Shown: positions 46,350-58,922 of the stretch, piece by piece
Layout: each line of letters begins with the position of its first letter
Position numbering within the stretch: the first letter of the stretch is position 1
Source of the DNA: Vesta saturnalis
Taxonomy: Eukaryota > Arthropoda > Insecta > Coleoptera > Lampyridae
NCBI GenBank assembly: GCA_036346205.1
Contig: JARFJB010001970.1
Coordinates: 1,532,375 to 1,596,374, forward strand
Direction of reading: 5' to 3'
DNA length: 64,000 bases
Notes under the pieces: model-generated
The model's database searches: none
What the model was told of the DNA's origin: nothing
The model's input: the letters and a program-made list of their open reading frames with translations, nothing else
Translations under genes and position numbers: made by a program

Positions 46350-49300
46350 CAGGGTCCGCTTTGGTAGCTGATCCTATGAGTATCTGCTAAACCAAACTTA
46401 CTATAATTTTGAAAATTTGGTGACAGGGTAATGATGTTAGGGCTAACTCATCTAAAATATTTTCACGTTCGTACCAATTCCGGTTATACCGAAAGTCGGT
46501 ACTTAGTCGCTTATTTTAAATGAAACACCCCGTATATTAATACATTTTGGATTCTATGTCGAATTTTAAGGTAAGTTTGTTAAATAAACTAGATACGAAA
46601 TTTCAGTCGTTTAAAAAAACATTTTTCTAAAAAATTGACAGATGCGGTCTTAGTAATAACTCGTTAATTGTTCTGTTCCTGTCAAACAATTTGAATAAAA
46701 CTTTGAGGTGTTGTAGGCAAAGGTTTATTGCAACAGTCTGCAAAAATGACATTTGTATTTTCATAAAATAAAATTATGAATGTCTAAACTTGACTATCAA
46801 AAATGCAAGTTACTCAAAAAAATCAAATGGAAACCCCTATTTTTATTACTCAGATCGATTTAACGTCAAAAATTAAGGTAAGTTTGTTTAAGACTTTATT
46901 TGCCTAAACGTAACAGTTTCATACTTATTATCAAAAAAGTCCCAATTTTAAAATTTGTGATAAAAATGAGCTACATACTGAAATGTAATATTCCTTGTTC
47001 GTGGTCACCATGGAAACCAAATAATTGAGAATTGAAATAAAGAAAAATATTTGAATGTTACTGCAAAAAATTATAAAAATTGATAATTTTGTGATTCAAA
47101 AGTCATTTTCTCCAAATAGAAATTTTCTAATTCATTTTTTCAAATTCGATATACAACATAAGTGTAAAAAGTTAAGACTTTATGAGTAAATCGAAAAAAA
47201 CTACTTTTTACTGCGAAGCTAGTAACTACATACTTATCAGTGCATTCTTACACGATAAAGTCGCTTATTTAGTATTTCTTGCTCGTGATCAAATGTAAAT
47301 TAATTTACAATAAATTTTCAAAATGTTGTCCGTTAGACGCAGGACATTGTTGAACCCGTCTTATAACGGCTTCATTTGTAGCCCTTTGAATTTCTTGTGG
47401 AGAAAGAAGGCATTTTGCATTCTTGCAATGCAATCTTCTTTAGTCGTTAGTGGTGTAGCATAAACAATGTTTTTAATTCGACCCCAAAGATAAAAATCCA
47501 TTGGCGTAAGATTAGGTGCCCTAGGTGGCCATGGAAAGAGACCATTATTGGCAAACCAATGATCTTCAAAAATTTCATAAAGTTTCATGGAAACAGCGCT
47601 GGTGTTGTGATGGGGAGCGCCGTCTTGATGGTACCATAAATTTTCCCTTTCTAGATTTAATCGGGGTTGAATTCGAGTGTTTAATATCTCAAGATAATTT
47701 TCTCCTAGAAATTAAATTTGTAATCATAAATCGCAACAATCAACTATTTTAAACATCTCAAATTTTCGTTGTAAAAATACACGTCAAAGATTTCGTTATT
47801 CCGAATAGCACAAAATACGTTAAAATTCCAAATTTCCTGAAAATGGCATTCGCAAATTGCCTTGCTATTTTAGTTATTCCAGTAATGCCTGTTTCGGCGA
47901 TTAAATATGCCATTTTTCGTAAATTTAGATTCATCCGTCCGTATGATATTAGTCAAAAAATTATGAATTTCTTGTATTTTGAGCAAAATTGTTTCACAAA
48001 ATTCGTACGTTTCAAGAAATCCGCTTCTTTCAAATGTTGAGCTAATTGTAAACAGTATGGTCTAAACTTATGTTTCTTAAGAATTCTTCTGATAGTTGTT
48101 GGTGTTAAGCCAATATCTGTTTTCGCGTCGTTTATGAAATTACAAGAATAGGCACGGAAATATCCTAAAGTTATAACTTCATTCTGTTCGTTATCTATAG
48201 CAGTTTTTTTGCGAGGCGCAAAGTGTTTAAATGTGCCAAACTGTTCCAAATTTTGAACCACACGTCTTATTGTATCTACTGATGGTCGGGAGCTCTCAGG
48301 ATAGCGTTCAATAAGTGTTCTTACTGTTCGTTTTACAACTCCATGACATTCTCCGTAAATTAAAATTACATTCAAATAATCTGTATTAGAATATTCAAGT
48401 CGAGCCATTTCATCAAGAAAAACACAAACTGTCAACAATTTTATTAAATTATATTGACTACAAAAGAAAAACAAAATAAATAAGCATCTTTATCGTGTAA
48501 TGGTGCGCTGATAAGTATGTATTACCTCCGCAGTAAAAAGTAGTTTTTTTTCGATTTACTCATAAAGCATTAAATTTTTACACTTATGTTGTATATCGAA
48601 TTTGAAAAAAATGACTTAGAAAATTCCTATTTGGAAAAAATGACTTTTGAATCACAAAATTATCAATTTTTATAATTGTTTTCAGTAACTTTTTTAAATA
48701 TTTTTCTTTATTTCAATTCTCAATTATTAGGTTTCCATGGGGACCACGAACAAGGAATACTAGATTTAAGTATGTAGCTCAATTTTATCACAAATTTTAA
48801 AATTGGGACTTTTTTGATAATAAGTATGAAACTGCTACGTTTAGGCAAATAAAGTTTTAAACAAACTCACCTTAATTTTTGACGTTAAGTCGACCTGAGT
48901 AATAAAAAATAGGGGTTTCCATTTGATTTTTTTGAGTAATTTGCATTTCTTTATAGTCAAGTTTAGACATTCATAATTTTATTTTTATGAAAAATACAAA
49001 TGTCATTTTTTGCAGACTGTTGCAATAAACCTTTGCCTACAACACCCAAAAGTTTTATTCAAATTGTTTGACAGGAACAGAACAATTAAGGAGTTATTAC
49101 TAAGACCGCATCTGTCAATTTTTTTTAGAAAAATGTTTTTTTTAACGACTGAAATTTCGTATCTAGTTTATTTAACAAACTTACCTTAAAATTCGACATA
49201 GAATCCAAAAATGTATTAATATACGGGGTGTTCCATTTAAAATAAGCGACTAGTACCGACTTCCGGTATAACCGGAAGTGGTACGAACGTGAAAATATTT

Positions 49301-49406
49301 TAGATGAGTTAGCCCTAACATCATTACCCTATCACCAAATTTTCAAAATTATAGTAAGTTTGCTTTAGCAGATACTCATAGGATCAGCTCCCAAAGGCGG
49401 ACCCTG
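46350..49406 (-). mobile_element. Mariner-like element with ~0.9-kb terminal inverted repeats
   Basis: The ends CAGGGTCCGC (46350) and GCGGACCCTG (ending 49406) are flanked by TA. The inverted repeats continue inwards to about 47265 and 48488, roughly 0.9 kb each and closely similar, so almost two thirds of this 3.06-kb element is inverted repeat. The inner 1.2 kb holds a minus-strand transposase: the HTH N-terminus (47953-48474, including NVILIYGECHG and RYPESSRPS) and the catalytic GLFPWPPRAPNLTPMDFYLWG block (47361-47588). The third catalytic Asp position reads Asn in this block (PNLTP instead of PDLTP). Frame breaks lie between. Confidence 0.85.
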
Positions 49407-50512
49407 TATTTCTTAAACATTCAGTTGGAGAATAGTAGTTTTCGTAACTAGTGCACTGTTTACGCATTTCTTGGTGCGAGGCCGTTCTTTTGTATCCGAG
49501 GCGTAGCCGAACGGTAAAATATAAGGCAGAGCACCAAAAGGTGACAGTGCACGTGTTGAGAACAAAATTTTTTGTAATCGTTTACATAAAGTTAGAAAAA
49601 ATTAAATTTTGAAATATTTGTTGACAAATGTCAAATTAAATACATAAGCAACATAGTTTATATATTTAGTTATATACCACTTTTCTCTTTATGTATTAAA
49701 AGTAACGATTGCAAAAAAATGATTTTTGGCTTTGGAGTGGTTTCCCATTTCCTTATAGATTGATTAACATACAAATTAGTTCACATCAATTCCTGGTTAA
49801 TTCAGAGAAACTACGTCTGTATAATGATCTGGTTTGTTAATGAATGGTATTACAAATTAATGTAAGAGCGCGAAAGATTTGGAAATGTTTAGATTCCATG
49901 ACTTAAAATATAAAAAGTCATTATTTAAAAATTAATTTTATGATTATGACGAATTAAGGTTTTGTAATAGATTTTATTGTTCGCATATGTGGTATAAAAT
50001 AAGTACTGGGAGAATTTTTAAAAGTTTAATTTATTTAAACTACAAAAGGAAAACATTTCTTCAAAATATAAAACCTTTTCTTTTCGTATCGTAAGATGGT
50101 CGGAATAAAAAATCAACCCCAGATATACCAAGGTCCAGTTAGGCTAATTATACTCTTACTCATAAAAAGATTATTTTTTCAACCAAATAATTAAATAAAC
50201 AGAAGGTTTAATACAATGGATCTAAAAGCGTAATCTAACACTCTAAAACGTTAAATGTTGATGCGTACTATCGAACTAAAATGATATTCTTTTTGAAAGT
50301 ACATAATTCTATTTCTTGCTCTATTTTCTTCATAGAGTGAAACGAGAGGTAACATAAGTAACTTTAACTGGAAACTAAAGGGGAAATTGATGGGTAGGCA
50401 ACTTGTGTTACGTGTTGACCATAACCCTTGAGAAATTAGCAAAGAGCCCGTATGTATTTATAAACGCATTTTTTAACTTAGTGCATAAAAAAATGATCGG
50501 AAGCGATTGGAA
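49407..50512. other. AT-rich spacer
   Basis: A small block at about 49480-49560 has GAGGC..GCCG inverted motifs and GTGCAC flanks (GTGCACTG at 49459, CAGTGCAC at 49545), possibly a short MITE. Otherwise nothing is seen. Confidence 0.35.
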
Positions 50513-50650
50513 ATGGTTGCACGTTGTGTTGTGGGTTGTGATAATCGATCCGCACAAAAAAGGTTAGGTCAACGAAGCACGGAAGCGGGAAAAAACATTT
50601 TGTTCCACGCGGAAGTACAGTATAGTATTGTTTTATTTTTATCTGATTAA
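50513..50650 (+). CDS. Short ORF resembling the start of a THAP zinc finger
   Basis: Forty-five codons begin MVARCVVGCDNRSA and later ILFHAE, similar to the C-x(2-4)-C start and FH.FP segment of THAP DNA-binding domains (found in host genes and P-element transposases). The rest of the domain is not in frame, so it is either the first exon of a broken gene or a coincidence. Confidence 0.3.
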   Translation: MVARCVVGCDNRSAQKRLGQRSTEAGKNILFHAEVQYSIVLFLSD

Positions 50651-51120
50651 TTATAATAAATACCTGTTAGCGTAGAGAAATGCATTCTAGGCTTCGACTT
50701 AACATTACAAAATTAATTTAATATAATATTTCAGTATAAAATTAAAAGAAATTAAATTAAATATTTTACTCGGTATTAAGTACTATTTTAAATAAATTTG
50801 GTTGATTTATTTCCATTACTTCTAATTCACATTAGTTGTATTAATAATTAAAGTGTACATTAAGTAAAAAACATTACTCCAAAGTCATTACGCTCTTCTC
50901 TAAATTTACGAAAATAAAATTTCATTTAATTGTATGTCCCCCAAAAGTATTTATTACCTGTCGTACTAAAATCATTAAGTTTGTCGCATAGCATTGTAAT
51001 ATACTTCTACTCATTTATCTAATATTATTAGTTCATCTGTATAAAATATACTTATAATCAATTGCATGTGTTTTACAAAAAATCTGGATTAAAGCACGAA
51101 TTCATTATGTGTGTAAAATG
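50651..51120. other. AT-rich spacer
   Basis: Nothing recognisable. Confidence 0.4.
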
Positions 51121-51124
51121 AATA

Positions 51125-52158
51125 TTCAAATGAATTATTGCAGAAATTCCCGAAATTCTGGTTAGTTCCAGAACAATTCAACGCAGATTAGTTGAAGCAA
51201 AATTATTTAGTAGACGTCCAGCAAAGAAATTATTTCCAGAAGAAACAGATTAGGTCGACTTGCATTTGCACAAAGCATATTAACTGGACCATAGACGATT
51301 GGAAAAAGTTTTATTCAGCGATGAAACTCGTTATAAACTGTACAATTCGACGGAATGAAACTGTAAGGCGACCAATTAACACGAGATTCCATCAAGTACG
51401 TAACACCTATAATTAAACACAGTGGAGGAAGCGTTTTCTTATGGGGTTGTTTTCTTGAATGGAGTAGGTCCTTTGCACCATATTGAAGGAAACATGGATA
51501 GATTTATTTATCGATATACTGCAAAATGTAATGCTACCATATGCAGAATGGAAATGCCTTTGCGTTTCGTGTTTCAACAGGATAACGATCCTAAACACAC
51601 CCGCAAATTGTTCAGGAATGGTTTCGAAATAATAATGTTGAGATTTTGCGGTAGCCAGTTACCTCAACCCGATAGAAAACTTATGGGAAGAGGTAGAACG
51701 TCGTATTCAAACAACCCGGTTTCCTAATAAACATGCATTGCTTGAAAAAATTAATGAAGTTTGGGCGAACCTTCCAGACAACACAATTCAGAATTTGATT
51801 TCATCAATGCCACGACGTTGTAGGAAAATTATAAATAATAATGGATATTCCATTAATTATTAGATAAGTAGTTTGGATAATTGTTATTTTTTAATGTTGT
51901 TGTCAATTGTTGTTCTCGATAAGTTGAATAAAATATTCCTTTATGTAAGTGTTACTCTACTTTTGTCGCAATGATTTTTGCATTAATTTCTTAAATTCAA
52001 ATTCTTTAAGTTAAACCTTGCAGGTATTGGTTGATCTTTCTTTGGTTAATTACTCAACTTAATTATTAACTAAAATTAATTCAGAAGTTTGCCAAATTTA
52101 AAAATTTTATTCAGCTACAATAGATCCAGCAAATGTGTTGCTCTACTTTTGTCCAACA

Positions 52159-52161
<3 letters not shown>
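51125..52161 (+). mobile_element. Tc1-like element, inactive, left end missing
   Basis: Plus-strand transposase pieces: the middle with YGVVFLNGVGPLHHIEGNMD (51422-51500) and RFVFQQDNDPKHT (second catalytic Asp, near 51565-51602), a broken segment, then LEKINEVWANLPDNTIQ and SMPRRCRKIINNNG to the stop near 51862. The right end has CTACTTTTGTC twice (51958 and 52143), consistent with an IR/DR-type terminus ending CAGTG|TA at 52160. I found no matching left terminus. Confidence 0.8.

Positions 52162-52240
<79 letters not shown>
52162..52240. repeat. (TA)n array at the Tc1 right end
   Basis: About 79 bases of TA, then GTGTGTGTGT, starting exactly at the Tc1 terminus (TA is the Tc1 target). Confidence 0.9.
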
Positions 52241-52250
<10 letters not shown>

Positions 52251-52302
52251 ACATTCGTACTAACAAAAATGCATACAAATTAAGTTTAAATCAGTGAGAT
52301 TT

Positions 52303-52376
52303 GCTTCTCGTAGCGTAGTTGATAACACAGTTCTCTAGCAAAGAACAGGTCGTGGATTCAAATGCCACTCGAGGAA
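52303..52376 (+). ncRNA. tRNA-Ala(AGC)-like sequence, probably a SINE head
   Basis: The anticodon arm is perfect (GTTCT, loop CTAGCAA, AGAAC at 52330-52346) with AGC in the anticodon position. The T arm (52352-52368) has four of five pairs, and an acceptor stem of six pairs can be drawn at 52305-52311 with 52369-52375. The D stem is imperfect. Related heads occur at 9944 and 33745-33800, so I favour a tRNA-derived SINE over a functional tRNA. Confidence 0.45.
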
Positions 52377-52566
52377 TTCTTTTTACGTATGTTTTTAAAC
52401 TTAAATTTACCTACAAATTATATATTATTATTATATAAGTCGAGTTCCGAATCAGAAAATGCATTTTTTAAACAGTATTCGTCACAATGCCAAAGAAATT
52501 CATTATCCTTCTGGCAGACAGAATAATAACGGTTTTTTGGTACAGGCGCACTAACGATTAAAGATG

Positions 52567-52568
<2 letters not shown>
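52377..52568. other. AT-rich spacer
   Basis: Nothing identified. It is probably the body of the SINE whose head is at 52303. Confidence 0.3.

Positions 52569-52648
<80 letters not shown>
52569..52648. repeat. (TA)n array
   Basis: About 80 bases of TA. Confidence 0.9.
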
Positions 52649-52649
<1 letters not shown>

Positions 52650-54596
52650 CAAATGTTATCAATTTTGTCAACTGTTTGTCTTTTTAAACTAACAAACATT
52701 ATTTTTCAAATAAAGTAAATTAATTTATTTTCTAAATTTACATGTATTTTGAATTGAAATTTTGAGGTTTATTGGTATTGTTTTGAAACAAATATAGATA
52801 TATTGATTTACCTGCATATCTTAAAGGTGTGAATTTATTTTTGTATATTAATGCTTATATTTGATTTCAAATTATTAACAACTGCCAAAATGTTTCTTGG
52901 TCAGTGGAAACTATTCTTCTTATCACAAAACATTATATTTTCAAATAAATCTTAAAATTTAACTTTTGTTACTTTGACAGTATTTTGACAGGCATGTTGA
53001 CAGCTGCAAAATTAGTATGTACACAGCTATACACATGGCAGCTGTCAAACGGTTGATTTAAATTTTTCCACCATTTTAATGATATTGCAATGTTCAGAAT
53101 ATATTTCTTTACTTTCAGTCCCAAAAAACGTGTATTTTCAGAACTTGACAATATTTTGAAAGCATTTCACAGCTATATTACCTACTGGATGTCATTTTTT
53201 ACCGAAGGATCGTATTCTCCAACTTCTAAAATACAAAGTAAACCTTTTTTGGTACAAAATATCGCTCCTGGACATCAAGTACTACACGTTTACTAAAAAT
53301 GTCGAAAAACTATGTCAAATGCCATATAAAAAACAACCCTTTGGTGTGGCGGGTTAACTCGATCAAAAAACCTTTTAAGTTGGATTTATACTATTTTTTA
53401 TGAATGTTTAATGATCTCAGCGGAGCCCGCAAAGAATTTTGATTTTTAATTACAGATTTGGAATCAGGGCAAAATTTCGCATAAAAAGACATCTCACAAG
53501 CCCTATTTTGCTTCGATAATTTTCATTCTGACAATTTATAATCTAAATTTACTAATATCAAAAAATCGTATTTCCCACAACTAAACTAATTACATATTCA
53601 AATTCCATATAAAAAAAACTGTATCAGAATACACTTATTTCAACCCATTTTATTTAAATTTTACAAAACTTCTACCTTCACATTTAAAATTTAGGTAGTT
53701 AACCTAACTTTACTAATTTTATGTTTATATTACATGTTTATAGTTAAATTCCTTGTTGAAATGAGGGAAACCTCCTATTAAATGTTGTTATAATTTATTT
53801 TAAACTTATCTTACCCTATAAAAACTATAATTTTGTGAAATTCTTACAAATAATACTTAACCTAACTTAATATAAATTTACTTTTAATTTGTGTAATAAC
53901 TGTTTATAATACTCGAAATGTTCATAAAATGTGTTCTTATATCTGTCTCTAACACCAATACTGTTCACTTGTACTCCATAGTTCTTAATTTTGTCAAATC
54001 ACATTTTCACATTGTTTAACTATTGTGTCAATTTTTGTATAGAATTTGCAATTTTATATTAAATATCACTCTGCACAATTGTTGTTCATGTACTTAATTA
54101 TGTTTTTAAGTCACTATCATTTCTTATGCACGTTTTATATACTTTGTCTTTGAATTACAAATATACTATGTTCGTATCATACTCTTTCTTTCATATTTTA
54201 AATAGTTTATGCATTGCACCTAATACTATACGTTCTACATATTATAATTATCATACTCCAAGTGATCAATATCTGATATGTGTTCAAAATACTACAAATC
54301 ATTGAATAAAATGCGAAATTACATAAATACGTTACACGAAACAAATCGTACCCATTAATATTAATCATGTTGACCTTTCTCACATGCTACTGGTATAGCT
54401 CAATGCTTTTATGAAAATAACAACCATGTGCAAACCCCACAAAGCCTGTTTTGTCACATCAAAACCATAATTTTGCACTCGTAACTATTTTTTTATTGAA
54501 AACGAACTGTACACTTCCACAAATTTATCCAACTTGCCTACTATAGAGAAATTCAATAAACTCTAGCCCCATTATTATTCCTACTTCTAATCATCT

Positions 54597-54598
<2 letters not shown>
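52649..54598. other. AT-rich, apparently non-coding
   Basis: Short frames only; no domain recognised in nearly 2 kb. Confidence 0.45.

Positions 54599-54661
<63 letters not shown>
54599..54661. repeat. (TA)n array
   Basis: About 63 bases of TA just left of the possible 5S-like block. Confidence 0.88.
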
Positions 54662-54670
<9 letters not shown>

Positions 54671-54708
54671 GTATATACGTATATCGTAGCATCTTACCAA
54701 AAAGAAAA

Positions 54709-54840
54709 ATGTCTAAGCATATGTCCGCCGTGCTTAAACACATTGTTATACGTCCAAACCGTACTAGGCGTCATACCGAAGTAAGCGGGTTGCCAAGCCA
54801 ACTACAGTGGAAATGGGCGGGGTCGATATAAGGAGCAAAA
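54709..54840 (+). ncRNA. Possible 5S-rRNA-derived sequence (pseudogene or SINE3 head)
   Basis: A GC-richer island contains ATACCGAAGTAAGC, close to the 5S internal ATCACCGAAGTTAAGC (box A region), followed about 25 bases later by a GTGGAAATGGG...GGTC block reminiscent of 5S box C (TTGGATGGGTGACC). The beginning (GTCTAAGCATAT) also resembles a 5S start. Similarity is imperfect and judged by eye. Confidence 0.3.
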
Positions 54841-55774
54841 AACACCTTACACTTATCATAAATCTACAACTCACAATGCTCAGTCTAGAAAAATTGTCTC
54901 TAGGCGCCACCACAATCTTAAATTTTTCTATAATAAATAGTCTTAGGTGGGTGTTAAATTAATCCTATCTGACTGTGGAAGACCGGATTGTAGCCTACTC
55001 AGTACAATCATACACAACTCCAGTTCAATCTAACTATTATAAAACTGAATTAAATAAGCATTACCCAATTTATAAAAGAATCAAAATAAAAAGTCGGTTT
55101 AATAATTTTTAAATCAACGAAACATTCGCTGGTTGCTGAGAAATTAAAATATAACGGTGCTTTCATTATAAATAACCTGTATATATCTTATAAATACTTT
55201 CTCTTTAAAAACCGTATTTAAACATTGATCAATAGGTTTCAATTTTAATAGTTGAAATCTATAATTTATATTTAATAAAAATATTCTGTTATTCGTGTTC
55301 TGTATTTTACTGTCAAATAATTCAGAATAGTTAAAACAAAATTTTGTAAGAGATCTGGCTCATAAAAGAATTTCAGATGAATCATTAAACTCAAAATATT
55401 CAAAGATTAAGTCAATTATTAGTAGGTGTAACCCATTAGGTAAATTGACACAGGTTAACGCTAAAATTTTTATCTCAGCTGACACCAATAAACAACAAAA
55501 GTAAATTGAGTAATGGATATTTATTGACTTTATTTATTGATTTACGTTAATTAATCCTCAATCCTATTATAGTAAAGTCCATTTGATCTGCTTGAGTAAT
55601 CCTTTTCAAAATTTACACCCACGCTGGCACAAAACACAGAAGACAGCCGTAATCGCTGATGCATTAGGCTGAAACACTCGTGAGCGCAGCTGTCTGCCGT
55701 TCACCCGCGTATTTCACATGGGCTTTTTTCTTTAATGTTTGCCCTTCAACGTAAACATTTGTTACAATAAAGAA
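54841..55774. other. Unassigned sequence
   Basis: No gene recognised. A GC-richer patch at 55620-55720 has no ORF. Confidence 0.4.
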
Positions 55775-56345
55775 TATTAGTAGGTAGAGTTGGAGACTTC
55801 TGGAACACCGCCATCATCAAGGTCCCACATTTCCAAGGTTGCCACAAAAACAGGTTTCCACCGGACCAAGGTCAAAAAGCGCAATGTGTGACCTAAATAC
55901 ATATCATTACCACAAAACCAGGGTCACAAACCCCGCTTTCCTGTTCCACTACTACAAGGCCATCACTGTGACCGAAATACATATCATTACCACAGGTCAC
56001 AAACACCGCTTTCTTGTTCCACTACTACAAGGCCATCCGTGCGTCAAAACCACGCTTTCCTGTTCCACAATTACAAGGCTATCCGTGCGACAAATCATTA
56101 CCACAAAGGTCACAAACCTCGCTTGTCTGTTCCACAATTACCAGACATCCGTGCGACCTATTCATGTTGCACAATAACATCCGTGTGACCTGGTTGCACC
56201 CACTTGTATGTTTTTTTTGTCCACTTGTATGCTTTTATGTTTTTCCCACTTGTATGTTTTTTGCTCACCCACAAAATAAAAGAAAACGATATGTTAATAT
56301 ATGTAATTCATGTACAAATTGTATATAAAAATAAAGACATGTACA
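55775..56345 (-). repeat. Complex repeat R1, right copy (inverted)
   Basis: Read on the minus strand it matches the left R1 from ATATTAACATATCGTTTTC through CATACAAGTG motifs to GTTCCAGAAGTCTCCAA. It has an expanded interior of about 60-80-base sub-repeats containing TTGTGGTAATGAT and TAGTGGAACA. Its position towards the PolB N-terminal side of the right Polinton mirrors the left copy. Confidence 0.7.
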
Positions 56346-56470
56346 AATTATATAGAAAGACAGACATGTACAAATTGTATATACAAACAAAGACATGTAA
56401 AAAATTATACATTTAATTCACGTAGAAATACAGACATGTACAAATTATATATATGGAAATAAAGACATAA
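56330..56470. repeat. Imperfect ~36-bp tandem repeat
   Basis: About four to five units built around GACATGTACAAATTATATA, starting at the edge of R1. One similar unit occurs beside the left R1 at 12590-12630. Confidence 0.6.
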
Positions 56471-56744
56471 ATTATAATTAGAAACATGTATTACTCAGAT
56501 ATAGATTTGTTAGGATTAAAACATGTTGATTTAGTACATACGTTAGTAAGCTTTTAACAAAACAGTTGTAATACTGAGGATAATAAAAGTAGGATAATAA
56601 AAGTAGGGCAACACATGTTAGCAGCGATAAACACACTACTAGACTGACAGGAAATAATTAGTCTAGACACTACATAATTAAAAAAAATCAACATAACATA
56701 CTTCATCACATAATCTATAATAGTCGTCATCGACACATAAAAAA

Positions 56745-56847
56745 GTTGTGTTAGGGTGTGCAACATGAGGCAGTATTCACCGTGTGACATGTACCAATCC
56801 TTCAGCGCTCTCACACACTCAAAGACACACACCACACACTCACACAC
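56745..56847 (-). pseudogene. BIR-like remnant beside right R1
   Basis: The minus-strand frame contains VFECVRALKDWYMSHGEYC, resembling the BIR core (CF.CG..LKDW...D.P). The second zinc-ligand Cys and the Trp are in place, but the first Cys, Asp/Pro and His spacing are lost. It lies immediately after a TG/GAGTG low-complexity stretch, so chance resemblance is possible. Orientation and position relative to R1 match the good BIR exon at 12340-12587. Confidence 0.4.
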
Positions 56848-58179
56848 TCAAACACACAACACTCACCACACATTTACAGTATGCTTACCGACGATGGAGT
56901 TGGTCCGAAGGTACGGGTGTTACTGCCTTAGGGTGCAAAGTTAGATTTGCAACCCCAAGTTTGGATCTCGAGCCCAGAATGGCAGTCTCACCAGCTAACG
57001 ATGTTTAAACTTGGGACAACTCGAGATCCTAATTAAAGGTGTTGTATGCAGAGCTTATATACCCTGAAGACGCGCGAATCTGTTTTCTATTGGTGGCAGT
57101 GACCCAATCAACTAGGGATAATTATGCATAATACAAAGTAACAAACAACTTTTTTTAGCGAATATAACGTATTGCAGGATGTTGTCTAGACAGGCAACCT
57201 CTGTATACATTGTAACAGGATAACAGTAGAATAATTAGTAGGTATTAGTTTATTTACTATGAATTGCAAAACAATACCATTTTTTTTTAGCTAATTATAA
57301 TTATAATTACTAAATATTAAATAATAAATATATTTACTGAAGAGGTATGTAAATTACATGATATAGCAATTATTTTTGTAGTAATACACCAGTTGGTTTA
57401 CTCTCTATCCGGTTTGAAGTTGCAGAGAGAGAGAGATGACCTCCATTTTAAACATACATTCGTATATAATATATCCCATTTTTAAACGGTAAAGGATTTA
57501 GAATAAAAGATCTGTTTTTTTATTGAAAGATTTAATTACTTTTCAAAAAATGTTTCAAGTAATTCTGGCTGGGAAAAACCTGTTGGTTTATATGAACAAA
57601 ATAACCGTTATAGACGTAGTAATAATCAGATGTAAATTGATTCGTAAACTATTTTTTAGTACTTATTAGTTACTTAAAATAGGCATGATAATGAGAGATG
57701 AATTTATTTATTAGATGAAAAAAAAAAAAATACCATTGATTTATTAATTGTACTAAGTATAATCAATAAATAGAATACAATAACGTGTGTCATCATCTCG
57801 TTATAAATTCATACATACATTCTTTATATAAAAAATGCAAATAACCCAATTTCTTAAAGGTCAATTTAATTGTTAAATTATAAGGAGTTGTATAATTGTA
57901 TAAATTTAATTGCTTTGTAAGAACTACATAAGTTTATATTGGTTTTTATTTGCAATCAGAGAGATGACCTTTCATTCATGTATAGTGGTTTAGGTACAAA
58001 TACGATTCTTATTGAACGATTTTAAAGGTAATGGATATTTATAATGAAGAAGGAATAAAAAGGAAATCATGTTTTTTATTATTTATCAACAGATGACGCT
58101 TTCATTGATTTGTAGTATAATTAATTATATCATAGTACACCAATGAATACCAAATTTTTTTTTTCTATTGCCGAACCTT
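56848..58179. other. Unassigned sequence left of the right Polinton
   Basis: A CACACACTC low-complexity tract (56810-56870), then a moderately GC-rich block to about 57110 with a CTTATATACCC TATA-like motif. Beyond that it is AT-rich with no ORF. Confidence 0.35.
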
Positions 58180-58527
58180 CCGTCGGACTCGTATGGCGCC
58201 ACCGTCGTTTTTGAGAAATTTCGAAACCAAGATGGCGACCCTTTTTCTCAAGCACCGTATCTAACGGTGGACGTTGGTTCGTCGGTGACGTCTCGAAAGA
58301 CAAAATTTTTTTTTAATTTTTTTTTACAATTTTCGTAACATTTTACCCTCATTTTTTTCCATTTTTTTTGCGCGATATCTCGGGAACGGGGTTTTAGACC
58401 CGTCGAGTTTGTACTAACATCGTCCCCGACGGCGCGCATCTTTGACCTGGGACCCCTTATAGGTCCCCCTAACGGAGATAGCTCGTAACTGAAACGAGAA
58501 GTTAGATCAAACAAAGCAGTTCAAATA
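58180..58527. other. GC-rich block upstream of polymerase B
   Basis: Unusually GC-rich compared with its surroundings, with poly-T runs in the middle. A minus frame of 88 residues exists (58248-58514) but has no recognised domain. It may be regulatory or terminal sequence of the right Polinton, or an unrelated insert. Confidence 0.35.
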
Positions 58528-58530
58528 AGA

Positions 58531-58662
58531 AACCAGCTACAAACCAGCTACAAACCAGCTCCAAACCAGCTACAAACCAGCTACAAACCAGCTCCAAACA
58601 AGCTCCAAACCAGCTCCAAACCAGCTCCAAACCAGCACCAAACCAGCTCCAAACCAGCTTAT
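58531..58662. repeat. 11-bp minisatellite (AAACCAGCTMC x12)
   Basis: Twelve near-identical 11-base units with A/C variation at the tenth base, about 260 bases upstream of the inferred polymerase start. Minisatellites of this kind have been seen near Polinton termini, but the role here is unknown. Confidence 0.9.
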
Positions 58663-58922
58663 GCTTATACAGCTTAAATACAAGGATTATGTTGGAACTT
58701 ATATATAGAAGAAAGAAGAATTTTAAATGTGAACAATGATATTTTTACTGTAGGTAGCAACTCGGTTATCTGGGGAGAGGGGAGTCCGGATTCACCACTT
58801 CTGCCCCTCATTCCAATTCCCCACCCCAACACTTCAAATTTTGTATTTAAGACGGAGCGGTTCCACTACAGGCAGTCCGTCTTTATGAACCACCAAGTAA
58901 AGTTTTCAAGCGGTGTTACATC

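Noticed and set aside
52303..52376. Functional tRNA-Ala gene
   Set aside because: D stem and acceptor are imperfect, and related heads occur in SINE copies elsewhere in the window.
55839..56416. Overlapping plus-strand ORFs rich in His, Thr and Tyr
   Set aside because: They are translations of the R1 sub-repeats and neighbouring tandem repeat.
58248..58514. 88-residue minus-strand ORF in the GC-rich block
   Set aside because: No recognisable motif; a low-complexity Lys run comes from poly-T.
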